A stretch of DNA of 64,000 nt from Sulfurisoma sp963709555 (lineage in GTDB: Bacteria; Pseudomonadota; Gammaproteobacteria; Burkholderiales; Rhodocyclaceae): the NCBI GenBank assembly GCA_963709555.1, contig CAVPWR010000002.1, positions 1 to 64,000 on the forward strand. Reading direction: 5' to 3'. Position numbers and translations under genes: made by a program. Under the pieces are notes generated by a model. The model made no database searches. It saw nothing but the letters and a program-made list of their open reading frames with translations, and had not been told where the DNA came from. Position 1 is the stretch's first letter. The number at the start of each line of letters is the position of its first letter. Below are positions 38,838-47,721 of the stretch, one piece after another.

Positions 38838-39761
38838 ATGACCCTCACCGACCTCCGCTACATCGTCGCCCTCGCCCGCGAACGCCATTTCGGCCGCGCC
38901 GCCGAGAAATGCTTCGTCGCCCAGCCGACACTTTCGGTTGCGGTGAAGAAGCTCGAGGACCAGCTCGGCGTCGCTCTCTTCGAGCGTTCGCCGCAGGAGG
39001 TGCGCGTCACCCCGATCGGCGAGCGCGTCGTCGCCCAGGCCGCGAAGGTGCTGGCCGAGGCGGCGCAGCTGGCCGAAATCGCCAGCGCGGGAAAGGATCC
39101 GCTGGCAGGGCCGCTGCGCATCGGCGTCATCTATACCATCGCGCCCTGGCTGCTGCCGCGGCTGGTGCCGCTGGTGAAAGAGAGCGCGCCGGCGATGCCG
39201 CTGATCCTCGAGGAAAACTTCACCCACCGCCTGCTGGAGAAGGTGAAGAGCACCGAGCTCGACCTCGCCATCCTGGCCCTGCCGGTGGATGAGCCGGGGC
39301 TGGTGGCGCAGGCCGTCTATGACGAGCAGTTCCGCGTGCTGACGCCGGCCAACCACCCCTGGGCCAAGGAAAAGGCCATCGAGGTCTCCGAACTGCTGGA
39401 AGCACAACTGCTGATGCTGGGTGCCGGCAACTGTTTCCGCGATCAGGTGCTCGACCTCTGCGCCCGGGCCAGCCGCCAGTCCGGCATCTCGCCGCACGTG
39501 CTCGAGGGCAGTTCGCTCGAGACCATTCGCCACATGGTCGCCAGCGGCGTCGGCGTCACGGTGATGCCGGCCTCGGCGGTGGATGACATTGCGGCCAAGG
39601 ACCCGCTGCTGCGGGTGCGGCCTTTCCAGGCACCGCATCCGACGCGCCGCGTCGGTCTGGTCTGGCGGGCCAGCTATCCACGGCACCAGGCTGTGGAGGT
39701 GGTGCGCCGTGCGCTGCTCGACAGCAAGCTGCCGGGGACGCGCCCCGTACCCACGCGATAG
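38838..39761 (+). CDS. oxyR: Hydrogen-peroxide sensing LysR-type regulator OxyR
   Basis: A 307-residue LysR-family protein. An N-terminal winged helix (FGRAAEKCFVAQPTLSVAVKKLE) precedes the effector domain. The two redox cysteines fall at positions 199 and 208 (GNCFRDQVLDLC), exactly as in E. coli OxyR, so disulfide-based H2O2 sensing is expected. Divergent from ahpC and upstream of rubrerythrin. It would activate katG, ahpCF, rbr and dps through ATAG-N7-CTAT sites. Confidence 0.94.
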   Translation: MTLTDLRYIVALARERHFGRAAEKCFVAQPTLSVAVKKLEDQLGVALFERSPQEVRVTPIGERVVAQAAKVLAEAAQLAEIASAGKDPLAGPLRIGVIYTIAPWLLPRLVPLVKESAPAMPLILEENFTHRLLEKVKSTELDLAILALPVDEPGLVAQAVYDEQFRVLTPANHPWAKEKAIEVSELLEAQLLMLGAGNCFRDQVLDLCARASRQSGISPHVLEGSSLETIRHMVASGVGVTVMPASAVDDIAAKDPLLRVRPFQAPHPTRRVGLVWRASYPRHQAVEVVRRALLDSKLPGTRPVPTR

Positions 39762-39783
39762 CCTTTTGATAGCCAGCCGCTAT
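39758..39783 (+). promoter_or_regulatory. OxyR-type site upstream of rubrerythrin
   Basis: ATAG (39758), then ATAG-CCAGCCG-CTAT (39769-39783) with the exact N7 spacing; the elements are 11 bp apart. It begins on the oxyR stop codon. Confidence 0.6.
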
Positions 39784-39907
39784 CACGTAGTTAGATAAAT
39801 GTAATTTCCCTTTAATCAGCCGGGGTTCTAATCTTCGGCTGTCAAGGTCGCCTGTCGTCACATGCGACCGGCCTTGTCCATCTGCAACCCACGATAGGAG
39901 TCCCACC

Positions 39908-40324
39908 ATGCAACTCAAAGGATCCAAGACCGAAAAGCACCTGAAAGACGCCTTTGCCGGCGAATCCCAGGCCAATCGTCGCTACCTGTATTTCGCAAAC
40001 AAGGCCGACGTCGAGGGCTATGCTGATGTCGCCGCCCTGTTCCGCTCCACCGCCGAAGGCGAAACCGGCCATGCCCATGGTCACCTCGAGTACCTCGAGA
40101 CCTGCGGCGACCCGGCCACCGGCCTGCCCTTCGGCGCCACTGCCGACAACCTCAAGTCCGCCGTCGCCGGCGAGACCCACGAGTACACCGACATGTACCC
40201 GGGCATGGCCAAGGACGCCCGTGCCGAAGGCTTCGACGAAGTCGCCGACTGGTTCGAGACCCTGGCGAAGGCGGAGCGTTCGCACGCCAACCGCTACCAG
40301 AAGGCCCTGAACGAACTGGGCTAA
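39908..40324 (+). CDS. Rubrerythrin (short form without rubredoxin domain)
   Basis: A 138-residue four-helix ferritin-like protein with the di-iron ligands in FAGESQANRRY, EGETGHAHGHL, AGETHEYTDMY and KAERSHANRY. The C-terminal rubredoxin domain of classic rubrerythrins is missing, so an external electron donor is needed; the Fe-S protein encoded next is a good candidate. It reduces H2O2 to water. An OxyR-like site lies 125 bp upstream. Confidence 0.9.
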   Translation: MQLKGSKTEKHLKDAFAGESQANRRYLYFANKADVEGYADVAALFRSTAEGETGHAHGHLEYLETCGDPATGLPFGATADNLKSAVAGETHEYTDMYPGMAKDARAEGFDEVADWFETLAKAERSHANRYQKALNELG

Positions 40325-40333
40325 GCAAGTCAG

Positions 40334-40363
40334 CCGGCCGTTGCGGATTGCCGCGACGGCCGG
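40334..40363. other. Hairpin between rubrerythrin and the Fe-S gene
   Basis: CCGGCCGTTGCGG and CCGCGACGGCCGG form a 13-bp stem with one G-T pair around ATTG. It is followed only by AGTTTC, so it looks like a partial terminator or an mRNA-stability element that may set higher rbr expression. Confidence 0.5.
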
Positions 40364-40397
40364 AGTTTCATGTAAAAAAATGGCAAGGGAGAACAGC

Positions 40398-41720
40398 ATG
40401 GCACGCGAAGGCAACCTCGAAGCCCCGACCCGGCACGCACTCGACTGGCAGAACCCCGAGTTCTACAGCGAGGAGGCGCTTTATCACGAGCTGGAGCGCG
40501 TGTTCGACATCTGCCACGGCTGCCGCCGCTGCGTGAGCCTGTGCCAGTCCTTCCCCTCGCTGTTCGATCTCATCGACGCTTCCGAAACCCTGGAAGTCGA
40601 CGGCGTCAAGAAAGAGGATTACTGGCAGGTCGTCGATCACTGCTACCTCTGCGACCTCTGCTACATGACCAAGTGTCCCTACGTGCCGCCGCACGAATGG
40701 AACCTCGATTTCCCCCACCTGATGCTACGCGCCAAGGCGGTGCATTATCAGAAAGAATCCAAGCTGCGCGACGAGGTACTGACCAGCACCGACATGGTCG
40801 GCCGCTTCGTCGGCATTCCCATCGTCGCCCAGACAGTCAATGCCGTGAACAAGATCGGCCCGGCGCGCAAGGTGCTCGAGGCGGTCGCCGGCATCCACGC
40901 CGACGCCTGGCTGCCCGAGTTCTCGCCGAAGTCGCTGCGCAGCCGCTTCAACGTGCTCGATCCCGCCACCCAGGGCGAGCCGGCCGGCAGGACCACCGGC
41001 AAGGTGGCGCTGTTCGCCACCTGCTACATGAACCGCAACGAACCCGGCCCGGGCGCGGACCTCGTCGCCGTGTTCGAACACAACGGCATTCCCGTGACCA
41101 TCGCCGAGAAGGAGCGCTGCTGCGGCATGCCCAAGCTCGAACTGGGCGATCTCGAATCGGTCAAGGCGGCGAAGGAAGGCAACATCCCGGTGCTGGCCAA
41201 GCTCGTCGATGAAGGCTGGGACCTGACCGCGCTGATCCCCTCCTGCGTGCTGATGTTCAAGCAGGAGCTGCCGCTGATGTTCCCCGACGATCCCGACGTA
41301 CAGAAGGTCAAGAACGCCTTCTTTGACCCCTTCGAATACCTGATGCTGCGCCAGAAGGAAGGCAAGCTCAAGACCGACTTCAAGACGCAACTCGGCAAGG
41401 TGGCGCTGCACTCGGCCTGCCACCAGCGCGTGCAGAACATCGGGCCCAAGACCAAGGAGGCGCTGGCGCTGGTGCCGGGCACCGAAATCGATGTCATCGA
41501 GCGCTGCTCCGGCCACGACGGCACCTACGCGGTGAAGAAGGAGTTCCACGAATTCGCGATGAAGATCGTCAAGCCCGTGGTGAACCGCGTGAACCAGGCC
41601 AAGCCCGACCACTACGGTTCGGATTGCGCCATGGCCGGCCACCACATCGCCCACGCTCGCGCCGACGGTTCCACGCCCGAGCATCCCATGACCCTGCTGA
41701 AGAAAGCCTACGGAATCTGA
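40398..41720 (+). CDS. Heterodisulfide-reductase-like Fe-S protein (GlpC/CCG type)
   Basis: 440 residues. Two cysteine motifs near the N-terminus, CHGCRRCVSLC and CYLCDLCYMTKCP, bind two [4Fe-4S] clusters. Two CCG-type domains follow, with ATCYMN ... ERCCGMPK and HSACHQR ... ERCSGHDG, the second degenerate at the double cysteine. This is the soluble GlpC/HdrD-like architecture without membrane helices. AAGGGAGAACAGC precedes ATG 40398. It lies between rubrerythrin and DUF3501, a recurring trio, so it may be the reductant chain for rubrerythrin; that role is inferred. Confidence 0.88.
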   Translation: MAREGNLEAPTRHALDWQNPEFYSEEALYHELERVFDICHGCRRCVSLCQSFPSLFDLIDASETLEVDGVKKEDYWQVVDHCYLCDLCYMTKCPYVPPHEWNLDFPHLMLRAKAVHYQKESKLRDEVLTSTDMVGRFVGIPIVAQTVNAVNKIGPARKVLEAVAGIHADAWLPEFSPKSLRSRFNVLDPATQGEPAGRTTGKVALFATCYMNRNEPGPGADLVAVFEHNGIPVTIAEKERCCGMPKLELGDLESVKAAKEGNIPVLAKLVDEGWDLTALIPSCVLMFKQELPLMFPDDPDVQKVKNAFFDPFEYLMLRQKEGKLKTDFKTQLGKVALHSACHQRVQNIGPKTKEALALVPGTEIDVIERCSGHDGTYAVKKEFHEFAMKIVKPVVNRVNQAKPDHYGSDCAMAGHHIAHARADGSTPEHPMTLLKKAYGI

Positions 41721-41722
41721 CC

Positions 41723-42298
41723 ATGCTGACCCACGCCGACCTCTACAGCCTCGAGCAATACCATCGCCTCCGGCCCGAGTTCCGGGCCAAGGTCATCGCC
41801 CACAAGAAGAACCGGCAACTGCCGCTCGGTCCCAACGCGACGCTCTACTTCGAGGACGCGCTGACCATGCAGTACCAGGTGCAGGAGATGCTGCGCCTCG
41901 AACGCATGTTCGAGCCGGAGCTGATCCAGGAAGAGCTCGACGTCTACAACCCGCTGATCCCCGACGGCAGCAACTGGAAGGCCACCTTCATGGTGGAGTA
42001 CCCGAACGAAGATGAACGCAAGCGAGCGCTCGCGAAGCTGATCGGCATCGAGAAGGCCATCTGGGTGCAGGTAGCCGACTTCGCCCGCGTCAATCCGATC
42101 GCCAACGAGGATCTCGACCGCGAGACCGAGGACAAGACCTCCGCCGTGCATTTCCTGCGCTTCGAGCTGACGCCCGAGATGGTCGCGGCGGTCGATGCCG
42201 GCGCCGCCATCCGCGCCGGCATCGACCATCCGCAGTATCAGGCGGAAATCACCGTTCCACCCGCCGTGCGCGACTCGCTCGCTGGCGACCTCAAATAA
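41723..42298 (+). CDS. DUF3501 family protein
   Basis: 191 residues with the DUF3501 features: KNRQLPLGPNATLYFEDALTMQYQVQEM near the N-terminus, then LIPDGSNWKATFMVEYP. No membrane segment and no cysteine pattern. It starts 2 nt after the stop of the Fe-S gene, so the two are tightly coupled. Function unknown; the linkage to rubrerythrin and the Fe-S protein points to a shared complex. Confidence 0.85.
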   Translation: MLTHADLYSLEQYHRLRPEFRAKVIAHKKNRQLPLGPNATLYFEDALTMQYQVQEMLRLERMFEPELIQEELDVYNPLIPDGSNWKATFMVEYPNEDERKRALAKLIGIEKAIWVQVADFARVNPIANEDLDRETEDKTSAVHFLRFELTPEMVAAVDAGAAIRAGIDHPQYQAEITVPPAVRDSLAGDLK

Positions 42299-42308
42299 GG
42301 AAAAGCCC

Positions 42309-42818
42309 ATGGCCTTGAAAATCGGAGACACCCTGCCCGGCGGCAAGCTGATGGAGGCCGTCGAATTCGACGAGGCCGCCGGCTGCCCGATGAATCCGAA
42401 GGAAGTCAACGTCGCCGCCGCGGCCGCCGGCAAGCGCATCGCCATCTTCGCCCTGCCCGGCGCCTACACCCCGACCTGCTCGGCCAAACACCTGCCGGGC
42501 TACCTCGCCCAGTACGATGCACTCAAGGCCAAAGGCGTCGACGAGATATGGTGCGTCGCTACCAACGACGCCTTCGTCATGGGCGCCTGGGGCCATGGCC
42601 AGAAGGTCGGCGGTCGCGTGCGCATGCTCGCCGACGGCAACGCCGCCTGGGCCCGTGCGCTCGGCCTGGACCTCGACCTGACCGGGCGCGGCATGGGCAT
42701 CCGCCTGCAGCGCTTCTCGATGCTGGTCGACAACGGCGTGGTGAAACAGCTCAACGTCGAAGGCCCGGGCGAGTTCAAGGTCTCGGACGCTGCTACGCTA
42801 TTGGCCCAGTTGGGCTAA
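42309..42818 (+). CDS. Peroxiredoxin of the Prx5 type
   Basis: A 169-residue thioredoxin-fold redoxin with the peroxidatic cysteine in FALPGAYTPTCSAKHLPGY and the Prx5 loop WGHGQKVGGRVRMLADG. It reduces peroxides with glutathione or thioredoxin as donor. AAGGAAAAGCCC precedes ATG 42309, 10 nt after the DUF3501 stop. Confidence 0.9.
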   Translation: MALKIGDTLPGGKLMEAVEFDEAAGCPMNPKEVNVAAAAAGKRIAIFALPGAYTPTCSAKHLPGYLAQYDALKAKGVDEIWCVATNDAFVMGAWGHGQKVGGRVRMLADGNAAWARALGLDLDLTGRGMGIRLQRFSMLVDNGVVKQLNVEGPGEFKVSDAATLLAQLG

Positions 42819-42841
42819 CCAATTCCTGCAAGGAGAACATC

Positions 42842-43306
42842 ATGGACATCGGCATCGCCAAGAAGGATCGCGAAAAAATCGCCGCCGGCCTGTCGCGCCT
42901 GCTCGCCGACAGCTACACGCTCTACCTCATGACCCACAACTTCCACTGGAACGTGAAGGGGCCGATGTTCAACACCCTGCACCTCATGTTCATGGCGCAG
43001 TACACCGAGCAGTGGAACGCGCTCGACCTGATCGCCGAGCGCATCCGCGCGCTCGACTGCCCCGCCCCCGGCACCTACAAGGAATTCGTCAAGCTCGCCT
43101 CGATCAAGGAAGTCGAGGGCGTGCCCAAGGCGACCGACATGATCCGCCACCTGGTCGCTGCGCAGGAAGCCACCGCGCGTACCGCGCGCAGCCTGTTCCC
43201 GGTGGTGGAGAAGGCCAACGACCAGCCGAGCGCCGACCTGCTGACGCAGCGGCTGGAGGTTCACGAAAAAACCGCGTGGATGTTGCGCAGCCTGCTCGAA
43301 GAGTAG
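42842..43306 (+). CDS. dps: Dps-family DNA-protecting ferritin
   Basis: 154 residues. The intersubunit ferroxidase site is visible as MTHNFHWNVKGPMF, then a helix with D and E ligands (QWNALDLIAERIRALD). It oxidises Fe(II) with H2O2 and stores iron in a 12-mer, limiting hydroxyl radicals. AAGGAGAACATC precedes ATG 42842. It is the last gene of the rbr-FeS-DUF3501-prx-dps run, followed by a terminator. Confidence 0.92.
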   Translation: MDIGIAKKDREKIAAGLSRLLADSYTLYLMTHNFHWNVKGPMFNTLHLMFMAQYTEQWNALDLIAERIRALDCPAPGTYKEFVKLASIKEVEGVPKATDMIRHLVAAQEATARTARSLFPVVEKANDQPSADLLTQRLEVHEKTAWMLRSLLEE

Positions 43307-43327
43307 GGGAGCAAAGGCCCCGACGCG

Positions 43328-43352
43328 ACGCCCCGGCCCGCCGGGGCGTTTT
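43328..43352. terminator. Terminator between dps and the di-heme peroxidase
   Basis: ACGCCCCGGC-CC-GCCGGGGCGT followed by TTTTC, touching the stop codon of the converging peroxidase gene. It serves mainly the dps strand. Confidence 0.8.
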
Positions 43353-44497
43353 CATTTCTGCGGCTGGTAGCCGTCGGTCAGCGCTTCCATGAAGGCGACG
43401 ATGTCGTCGACCTCCTGCCCGGTCAGCTTCAACCGGCCGAGCTCTTCCTTGTTGACGTTGCGGGCCACCTCGGCCTTCGGCCAGCAGCCGCGCTTGAGGG
43501 CCGCCGCCTCGGTCGCCTCGCCCTTGCAGGCGGGACGCACATCGCGATCGTTGTAGAAGGCCACCACGCCGCGCAGGGTCTTGAAGTAGCCGTTGTGCAT
43601 GTAGGGCGCGGTCAACGCGATGTTGCGCAGCGTCGGCACCTTGACCTTGCCGTCCTCGGCACGCTGCTTGACGAAGCCGCCCAGCCCCTTGTCCACGAAC
43701 TTTGTCCCTTGCGGGTTGTAGGCCTTGTCCAGCGCGTAGAACGGATTGTCGGGGTTCCGCGGCACCCCGAGATTGTCGTAGGTGAAGTCGGTGAACAACG
43801 GCAGGCCGCCGTCCGGACGCCGCTGGCTGGGATGGCACGCCGCGCAATTGCCTTTCTTCTCGTCGTTGAAGAGCCGCAGGCCGCGCAACTCCTGCGCGCT
43901 CAGTTTCGCCTTGCCCTGCAGCCAGGCATCGTGCTTCGAGGTGAAGGGCTGGAATTCCGCCGTGCGCTCGAAGGTGGCAATGGCGGCGACGATGGCGTCA
44001 TAGGCGCGTTCGGTCTCGTCGAGCGATCCCTTGCCGAAGGCCGCGTCGAACTGACTGGCATAGGCCGCGCGCCGCACCTTCTCCACCACCGCGCGCTTGT
44101 CCGGATTGGCCATCTCGACCGGGTTGAGGAAGGGTCCCTTGGCCTGCTCTTCCAGCGTGGCGGCACGACCGTCCCAGAACTGGCCGCCGACGTAGTGTCC
44201 TTCCTCCTTGTCGAAATGGAAGGCGGGCGAGAAGGCCATGTACATCGCCGAGGGCGTGTTGCGGTTGCCGAAGCGTTCGCGGTGCACGCCTTTCGAAGTC
44301 GGCATGGCCCGGTCCGGATCGGTGAAGGCGGTGGCGGGATCGTGGCAACTGGCGCAGGACTGGCCGGCCGGCTCCGACAATGTGGCGTCGAAGAACAGCA
44401 CCCGGCCAAGCTGCGCCCTGGCGTTCGCGGCGGCATCCTCGCCGGATGCCTGGGTCATGAGAGCGAAGGCGGCCAACCCTAAAACGGTGCGTTTCAT
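43352..44497 (-). CDS. Di-heme cytochrome c peroxidase (CcpA/MauG family)
   Basis: 381 residues. A signal peptide precedes two covalent haem sites: C48-A-S-C51-H52 and C218-A-A-C221-H222. Family text includes LGRVLFFDATLSEPAGQSCASCHDP, FWDGRAATLEEQA and VPTLRNIALTAPYMHNGYFKTL. It reduces periplasmic H2O2 with electrons from small cytochromes. ATG 44497 begins the signal peptide. It converges on dps and completes the peroxide-defence island. Confidence 0.92.
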   Translation of the reverse strand: MKRTVLGLAAFALMTQASGEDAAANARAQLGRVLFFDATLSEPAGQSCASCHDPATAFTDPDRAMPTSKGVHRERFGNRNTPSAMYMAFSPAFHFDKEEGHYVGGQFWDGRAATLEEQAKGPFLNPVEMANPDKRAVVEKVRRAAYASQFDAAFGKGSLDETERAYDAIVAAIATFERTAEFQPFTSKHDAWLQGKAKLSAQELRGLRLFNDEKKGNCAACHPSQRRPDGGLPLFTDFTYDNLGVPRNPDNPFYALDKAYNPQGTKFVDKGLGGFVKQRAEDGKVKVPTLRNIALTAPYMHNGYFKTLRGVVAFYNDRDVRPACKGEATEAAALKRGCWPKAEVARNVNKEELGRLKLTGQEVDDIVAFMEALTDGYQPQK

Positions 44498-44613
44498 TGC
44501 TTTCCTTTCACGATAACCGCAAGCATACCAAGCGCAGGGAAACCATGCGCCGGGAAACTTTCGGGGAGAGGCCAAGGGCGATAGACTAGGCGCCTCACTG
44601 CACGCCCCACCCC

Positions 44614-46146
44614 ATGCGCATCCTCCGCCTCGCCAAAATCATCCGCGTCGGCATCCGTTACGGCCTCGACGAGCTCATCCTCGAGCACGAGCCGTCGGGC
44701 CATCTGGTGCGTTTCGCCAACGCGCTGTTCTTCTGGCGCGATCTCTCCGCGCCGCGCGCGGAACGCCTGCGCCTCGCCCTCGAGTCGCTCGGCCCGATCT
44801 TCGTCAAGTTCGGCCAGGTATTGTCGACCCGCCGCGACCTGATGCCCGAGGACATCGCCAACGAGCTGGAGAAGCTGCAGGATCGCGTGCCGCCCTTCCC
44901 CTCGGAGCAGGCCATGGCTGAATTGGAGAAGGCCTACGGCAAACCCGTCACGGGGGACGGCGGGGTGTTCGCCTCGTTCTCCCGCGAGCCGGAGGCCTCG
45001 GCCTCGGTGGCGCAGGTGCATTTCGCCACCCTGCACGACGGCAGAGAGGTCGCGGTCAAGATCCTGCGGCCGGGGATAGCGCCGGTGATCGCCCACGACA
45101 TCGCCCTGCTCGACGCCATGGCCTGGCTGCTCGAAAAGCTCTGGTCCGACGGCAAGCGCCTCAAGCCGCGCGAGGTGGTGGCTGAGTTCGACAAGCACCT
45201 GCACGACGAGCTCGACCTGATGCGCGAGGCCTCGAACTGCTCGCAGCTGCGCCGCAACTTCGTGGACTCGAAGGTGCTGCTGGTGCCCGAGGTGCATTGG
45301 GACTGGTGCCGCCACTCGGTGATGGTGATGAGTCGCATGAGCGGCGTGCCGATCGGCCAGATCGACCGCCTGCGCGAGGCCGGACTCGATCTCAAGGTGC
45401 TGTCGCGCACCGGGGTCGAGATCTTCTTCACCCAGATATTCCGCGACGGCTTCTTCCACGCCGACATGCACCCGGGCAACATCTTCGTCTCGACCGATCC
45501 GGCCACCTTCAACGCCTACATCGCGCTCGACTTCGGCATCATGGGCACGCTCAACGAGGTCGACAAGCGCTACCTCGCCATCAACTTCCTCGCCTTCTTC
45601 CAGCGCGACTACCACCGCGTCGCCGAGGCGCACATCGAGTCGGGCTGGGTGCCGCCGGAGACGCGCGTCGACGAGCTGGAGGCCGCGGTGCGCGCAGTGT
45701 GCGAGCCGATTTTCGACCGGCCGCTGAAGGAAATCTCCTTCGGCCACGTGCTGCTGCGCCTGTTCCAGACCTCGCGCCGCTTCAACGTCGAGATCCAGCC
45801 GCAGCTGGTGCTGCTGCAGAAGACGCTGCTCAACATCGAGGGCCTCGGCCGCCAGCTCGACCCCGAGCTCGACCTGTGGCAGACCGCCAAGCCCTTCCTC
45901 GAACGCTGGATGTCGGAGCAGATCGGCTGGCGCGGCCTGCTCAACCACATCAAGGCCGAGGCACCGCAATGGGCCGCGCTGCTGCCGCAGTTGCCGCGTC
46001 TGGCGCACCAGGCCATGGCACGCGACAGCCAGGCGCAACTGGCCGCGGAAGTCGCGCGGCTGACGGCCGAGCAGGGGCGGCAGACATGGCTGCTGGCCGC
46101 AATCGCGCTAATTCTGGCCGCCCTTCTGGGACTCCACTGGCTATAA
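44614..46146 (+). CDS. ubiB: UbiB/ABC1-family protein (ubiquinone biosynthesis kinase-like)
   Basis: A 510-residue atypical kinase-like protein. The family KxGQ motif is in FVKFGQVLSTRRDLMPEDIANEL; the ATP-site Ala/Gly-rich loop is ASASVAQVHFATL; HADMHPGNIFV and LDFGIMG are the catalytic loop and metal-binding motifs. The C-terminal hydrophobic helix (LLAAIALILAALLGLHWL) anchors it in the membrane. It supports ubiquinone synthesis. Classical partners ubiE and ubiJ are not beside it. Confidence 0.92.
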   Translation: MRILRLAKIIRVGIRYGLDELILEHEPSGHLVRFANALFFWRDLSAPRAERLRLALESLGPIFVKFGQVLSTRRDLMPEDIANELEKLQDRVPPFPSEQAMAELEKAYGKPVTGDGGVFASFSREPEASASVAQVHFATLHDGREVAVKILRPGIAPVIAHDIALLDAMAWLLEKLWSDGKRLKPREVVAEFDKHLHDELDLMREASNCSQLRRNFVDSKVLLVPEVHWDWCRHSVMVMSRMSGVPIGQIDRLREAGLDLKVLSRTGVEIFFTQIFRDGFFHADMHPGNIFVSTDPATFNAYIALDFGIMGTLNEVDKRYLAINFLAFFQRDYHRVAEAHIESGWVPPETRVDELEAAVRAVCEPIFDRPLKEISFGHVLLRLFQTSRRFNVEIQPQLVLLQKTLLNIEGLGRQLDPELDLWQTAKPFLERWMSEQIGWRGLLNHIKAEAPQWAALLPQLPRLAHQAMARDSQAQLAAEVARLTAEQGRQTWLLAAIALILAALLGLHWL

Positions 46147-46155
46147 TTTTTAGCC

Positions 46156-47664
46156 ATGCTGCTCTGGTTCGTCATCCTCTACCTGCTCGTCTCCGTCGGC
46201 ATCGGCCTGCTGGCGGCCACGCGCGTCCATAACGCCAAGGACTTCGCCGTCGCCGGCCGCAGCCTGCCGCTGCCCGTGGTCACCGCCACAGTGTTCGCCA
46301 CCTGGTTCGGCGCCGAGGCGGTGTTCGGCGTCTCGGCCACCTTCGTCAAGGACGGCCTCGGCGGCGTCGTCGCCGACCCCTTCGGCTCGGCGATGTGCCT
46401 GGTCATCGCCGGCGTCCTCTTCTCGCGCTACCTCTACAAGCTCAACATCATCACGCTCGGCGACTTCTACCGCATGCGCTACAACCGCACGGTCGAGGTC
46501 GTCACCACCATCTGCATCGTGCTCTCCTACCTGGGCTGGGTGGCCGCCCAGATCAAGGCGCTCGGCCTGATCTTCTTCGTCGTCACCGACGGCGCCGTCA
46601 GCCAGGAGGCGGGCATGATCCTCGGCACCGCGATCGTGCTGACCTACACCATCTTCGGCGGCATGTTCTCGGTGGCCATCCTCGACTTCGTGCAGATGGC
46701 CGTGTCGATGGGCGGGCTGATCTTCATCGCCTGGGTCATCAGCGGAAAAGTCGGCGGTGGCGCCACGGCGGTGGTCGACCATGCTCGTGCTGCCGGCAAG
46801 CTCGACTTCTTCCCGGCGCCCGACCCCTGGCTGTGGCTGACCTTCATCGGCACCTGGCTCACCATGATGCTGGGCTCCATCCCGCAGCAGGACGTGTTCC
46901 AGCGCGTCACCTCGGCGAAGAGCGCGAAAATCGCGCTGTGGGGCTCGGTGCTGGGGGCGACGATCTACTTCTGCTTCACTTTCGTGCCGATGTTCATCGC
47001 CTACTCGGCCACCCTGATCGACCCCGCCATGTTCGGCGAACTTATGGAGAAGGACTCGCAGCTGGTGCTGCCGACCCTGGTCCTGCAGCACACGCCGCTG
47101 CTCGCCCAGATCCTGTTCTTCGGCGCCGTGCTCTCGGCCATCATGAGCTGCTCGTCGGCGACGCTGCTGGCGCCGTCCGTCACCTTCGCCGAGAACGTGG
47201 TCAAGGGCTTCTACCCGAACATGGGCGACCGCCAGTTCCTGCGCGTGATGCGCATCTGCCTGGTCGGCTTCGCCTGCATGGTGCTGGCCTTTGCGCTCAA
47301 GTCCGAAGCCTCGATCTTCAAGATGGTCGAGAACGCCTACAAGGTCACGCTGGCCGGCGCCTTCGTGCCGCTGGCCGCCGGCATCTTCTGGCAGCGCGCG
47401 ACGACGCAGGGTGCGCTGGCCGCGACCTTCGGCGGCCTCACCACGTGGATCCTGATCGAGGTGCTGATCGGCGAGGCCAGCCCGGTGCCGCCGCAACTGA
47501 TCGGCCTCGGCGTTTCGCTCCTCGGCATGGCCGCCGGCTCGCTGCTGCCGCAATGGGTCGGCCACAGGATGCCGGGCCGGCCGCTGCACGAGCTGCAGCA
47601 CCACGTGGCGGCGGAGACACACCATGTGGCGGAACCGATCCACCACCATCCCACTCACGGATGA
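46156..47664 (+). CDS. Sodium:solute symporter (SSS family)
   Basis: 502 residues and about 13 helices. It has the SSS core text KDFAVAGRSLPLPVVTATVFATWFGAE and LILYKLNIITLGDFYR-type helix 2-3 loop (seen as YLYKLNIITLGDFYRMRYN), then PQQDVFQRVTSAKS. The C-terminus is unusual: a His-rich cytoplasmic tail ending in several His pairs (HELQHHVAAETHHVAEPIHH), suggesting metal binding. A dispersed repeat encodes SGKVGGGATA in a loop near residue 198. ATG 46156 lies 9 nt after the ubiB stop. The substrate is unknown. Confidence 0.87.
   Translation: MLLWFVILYLLVSVGIGLLAATRVHNAKDFAVAGRSLPLPVVTATVFATWFGAEAVFGVSATFVKDGLGGVVADPFGSAMCLVIAGVLFSRYLYKLNIITLGDFYRMRYNRTVEVVTTICIVLSYLGWVAAQIKALGLIFFVVTDGAVSQEAGMILGTAIVLTYTIFGGMFSVAILDFVQMAVSMGGLIFIAWVISGKVGGGATAVVDHARAAGKLDFFPAPDPWLWLTFIGTWLTMMLGSIPQQDVFQRVTSAKSAKIALWGSVLGATIYFCFTFVPMFIAYSATLIDPAMFGELMEKDSQLVLPTLVLQHTPLLAQILFFGAVLSAIMSCSSATLLAPSVTFAENVVKGFYPNMGDRQFLRVMRICLVGFACMVLAFALKSEASIFKMVENAYKVTLAGAFVPLAAGIFWQRATTQGALAATFGGLTTWILIEVLIGEASPVPPQLIGLGVSLLGMAAGSLLPQWVGHRMPGRPLHELQHHVAAETHHVAEPIHHHPTHG
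46746..46768 (+). repeat. 23-bp dispersed repeat inside the symporter gene
   Basis: Exact match (AAAAGTCGGCG-G-TGGCG-CC-ACGG) translated in frame as part of SGKVGGGATAV. Confidence 0.65.
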
Positions 47665-47721
47665 AACCGCGGCGCTCCGGTAGGCAGCGGGGCGCGGCCG
47701 GTCCATTTCGAAAACTGAGCT

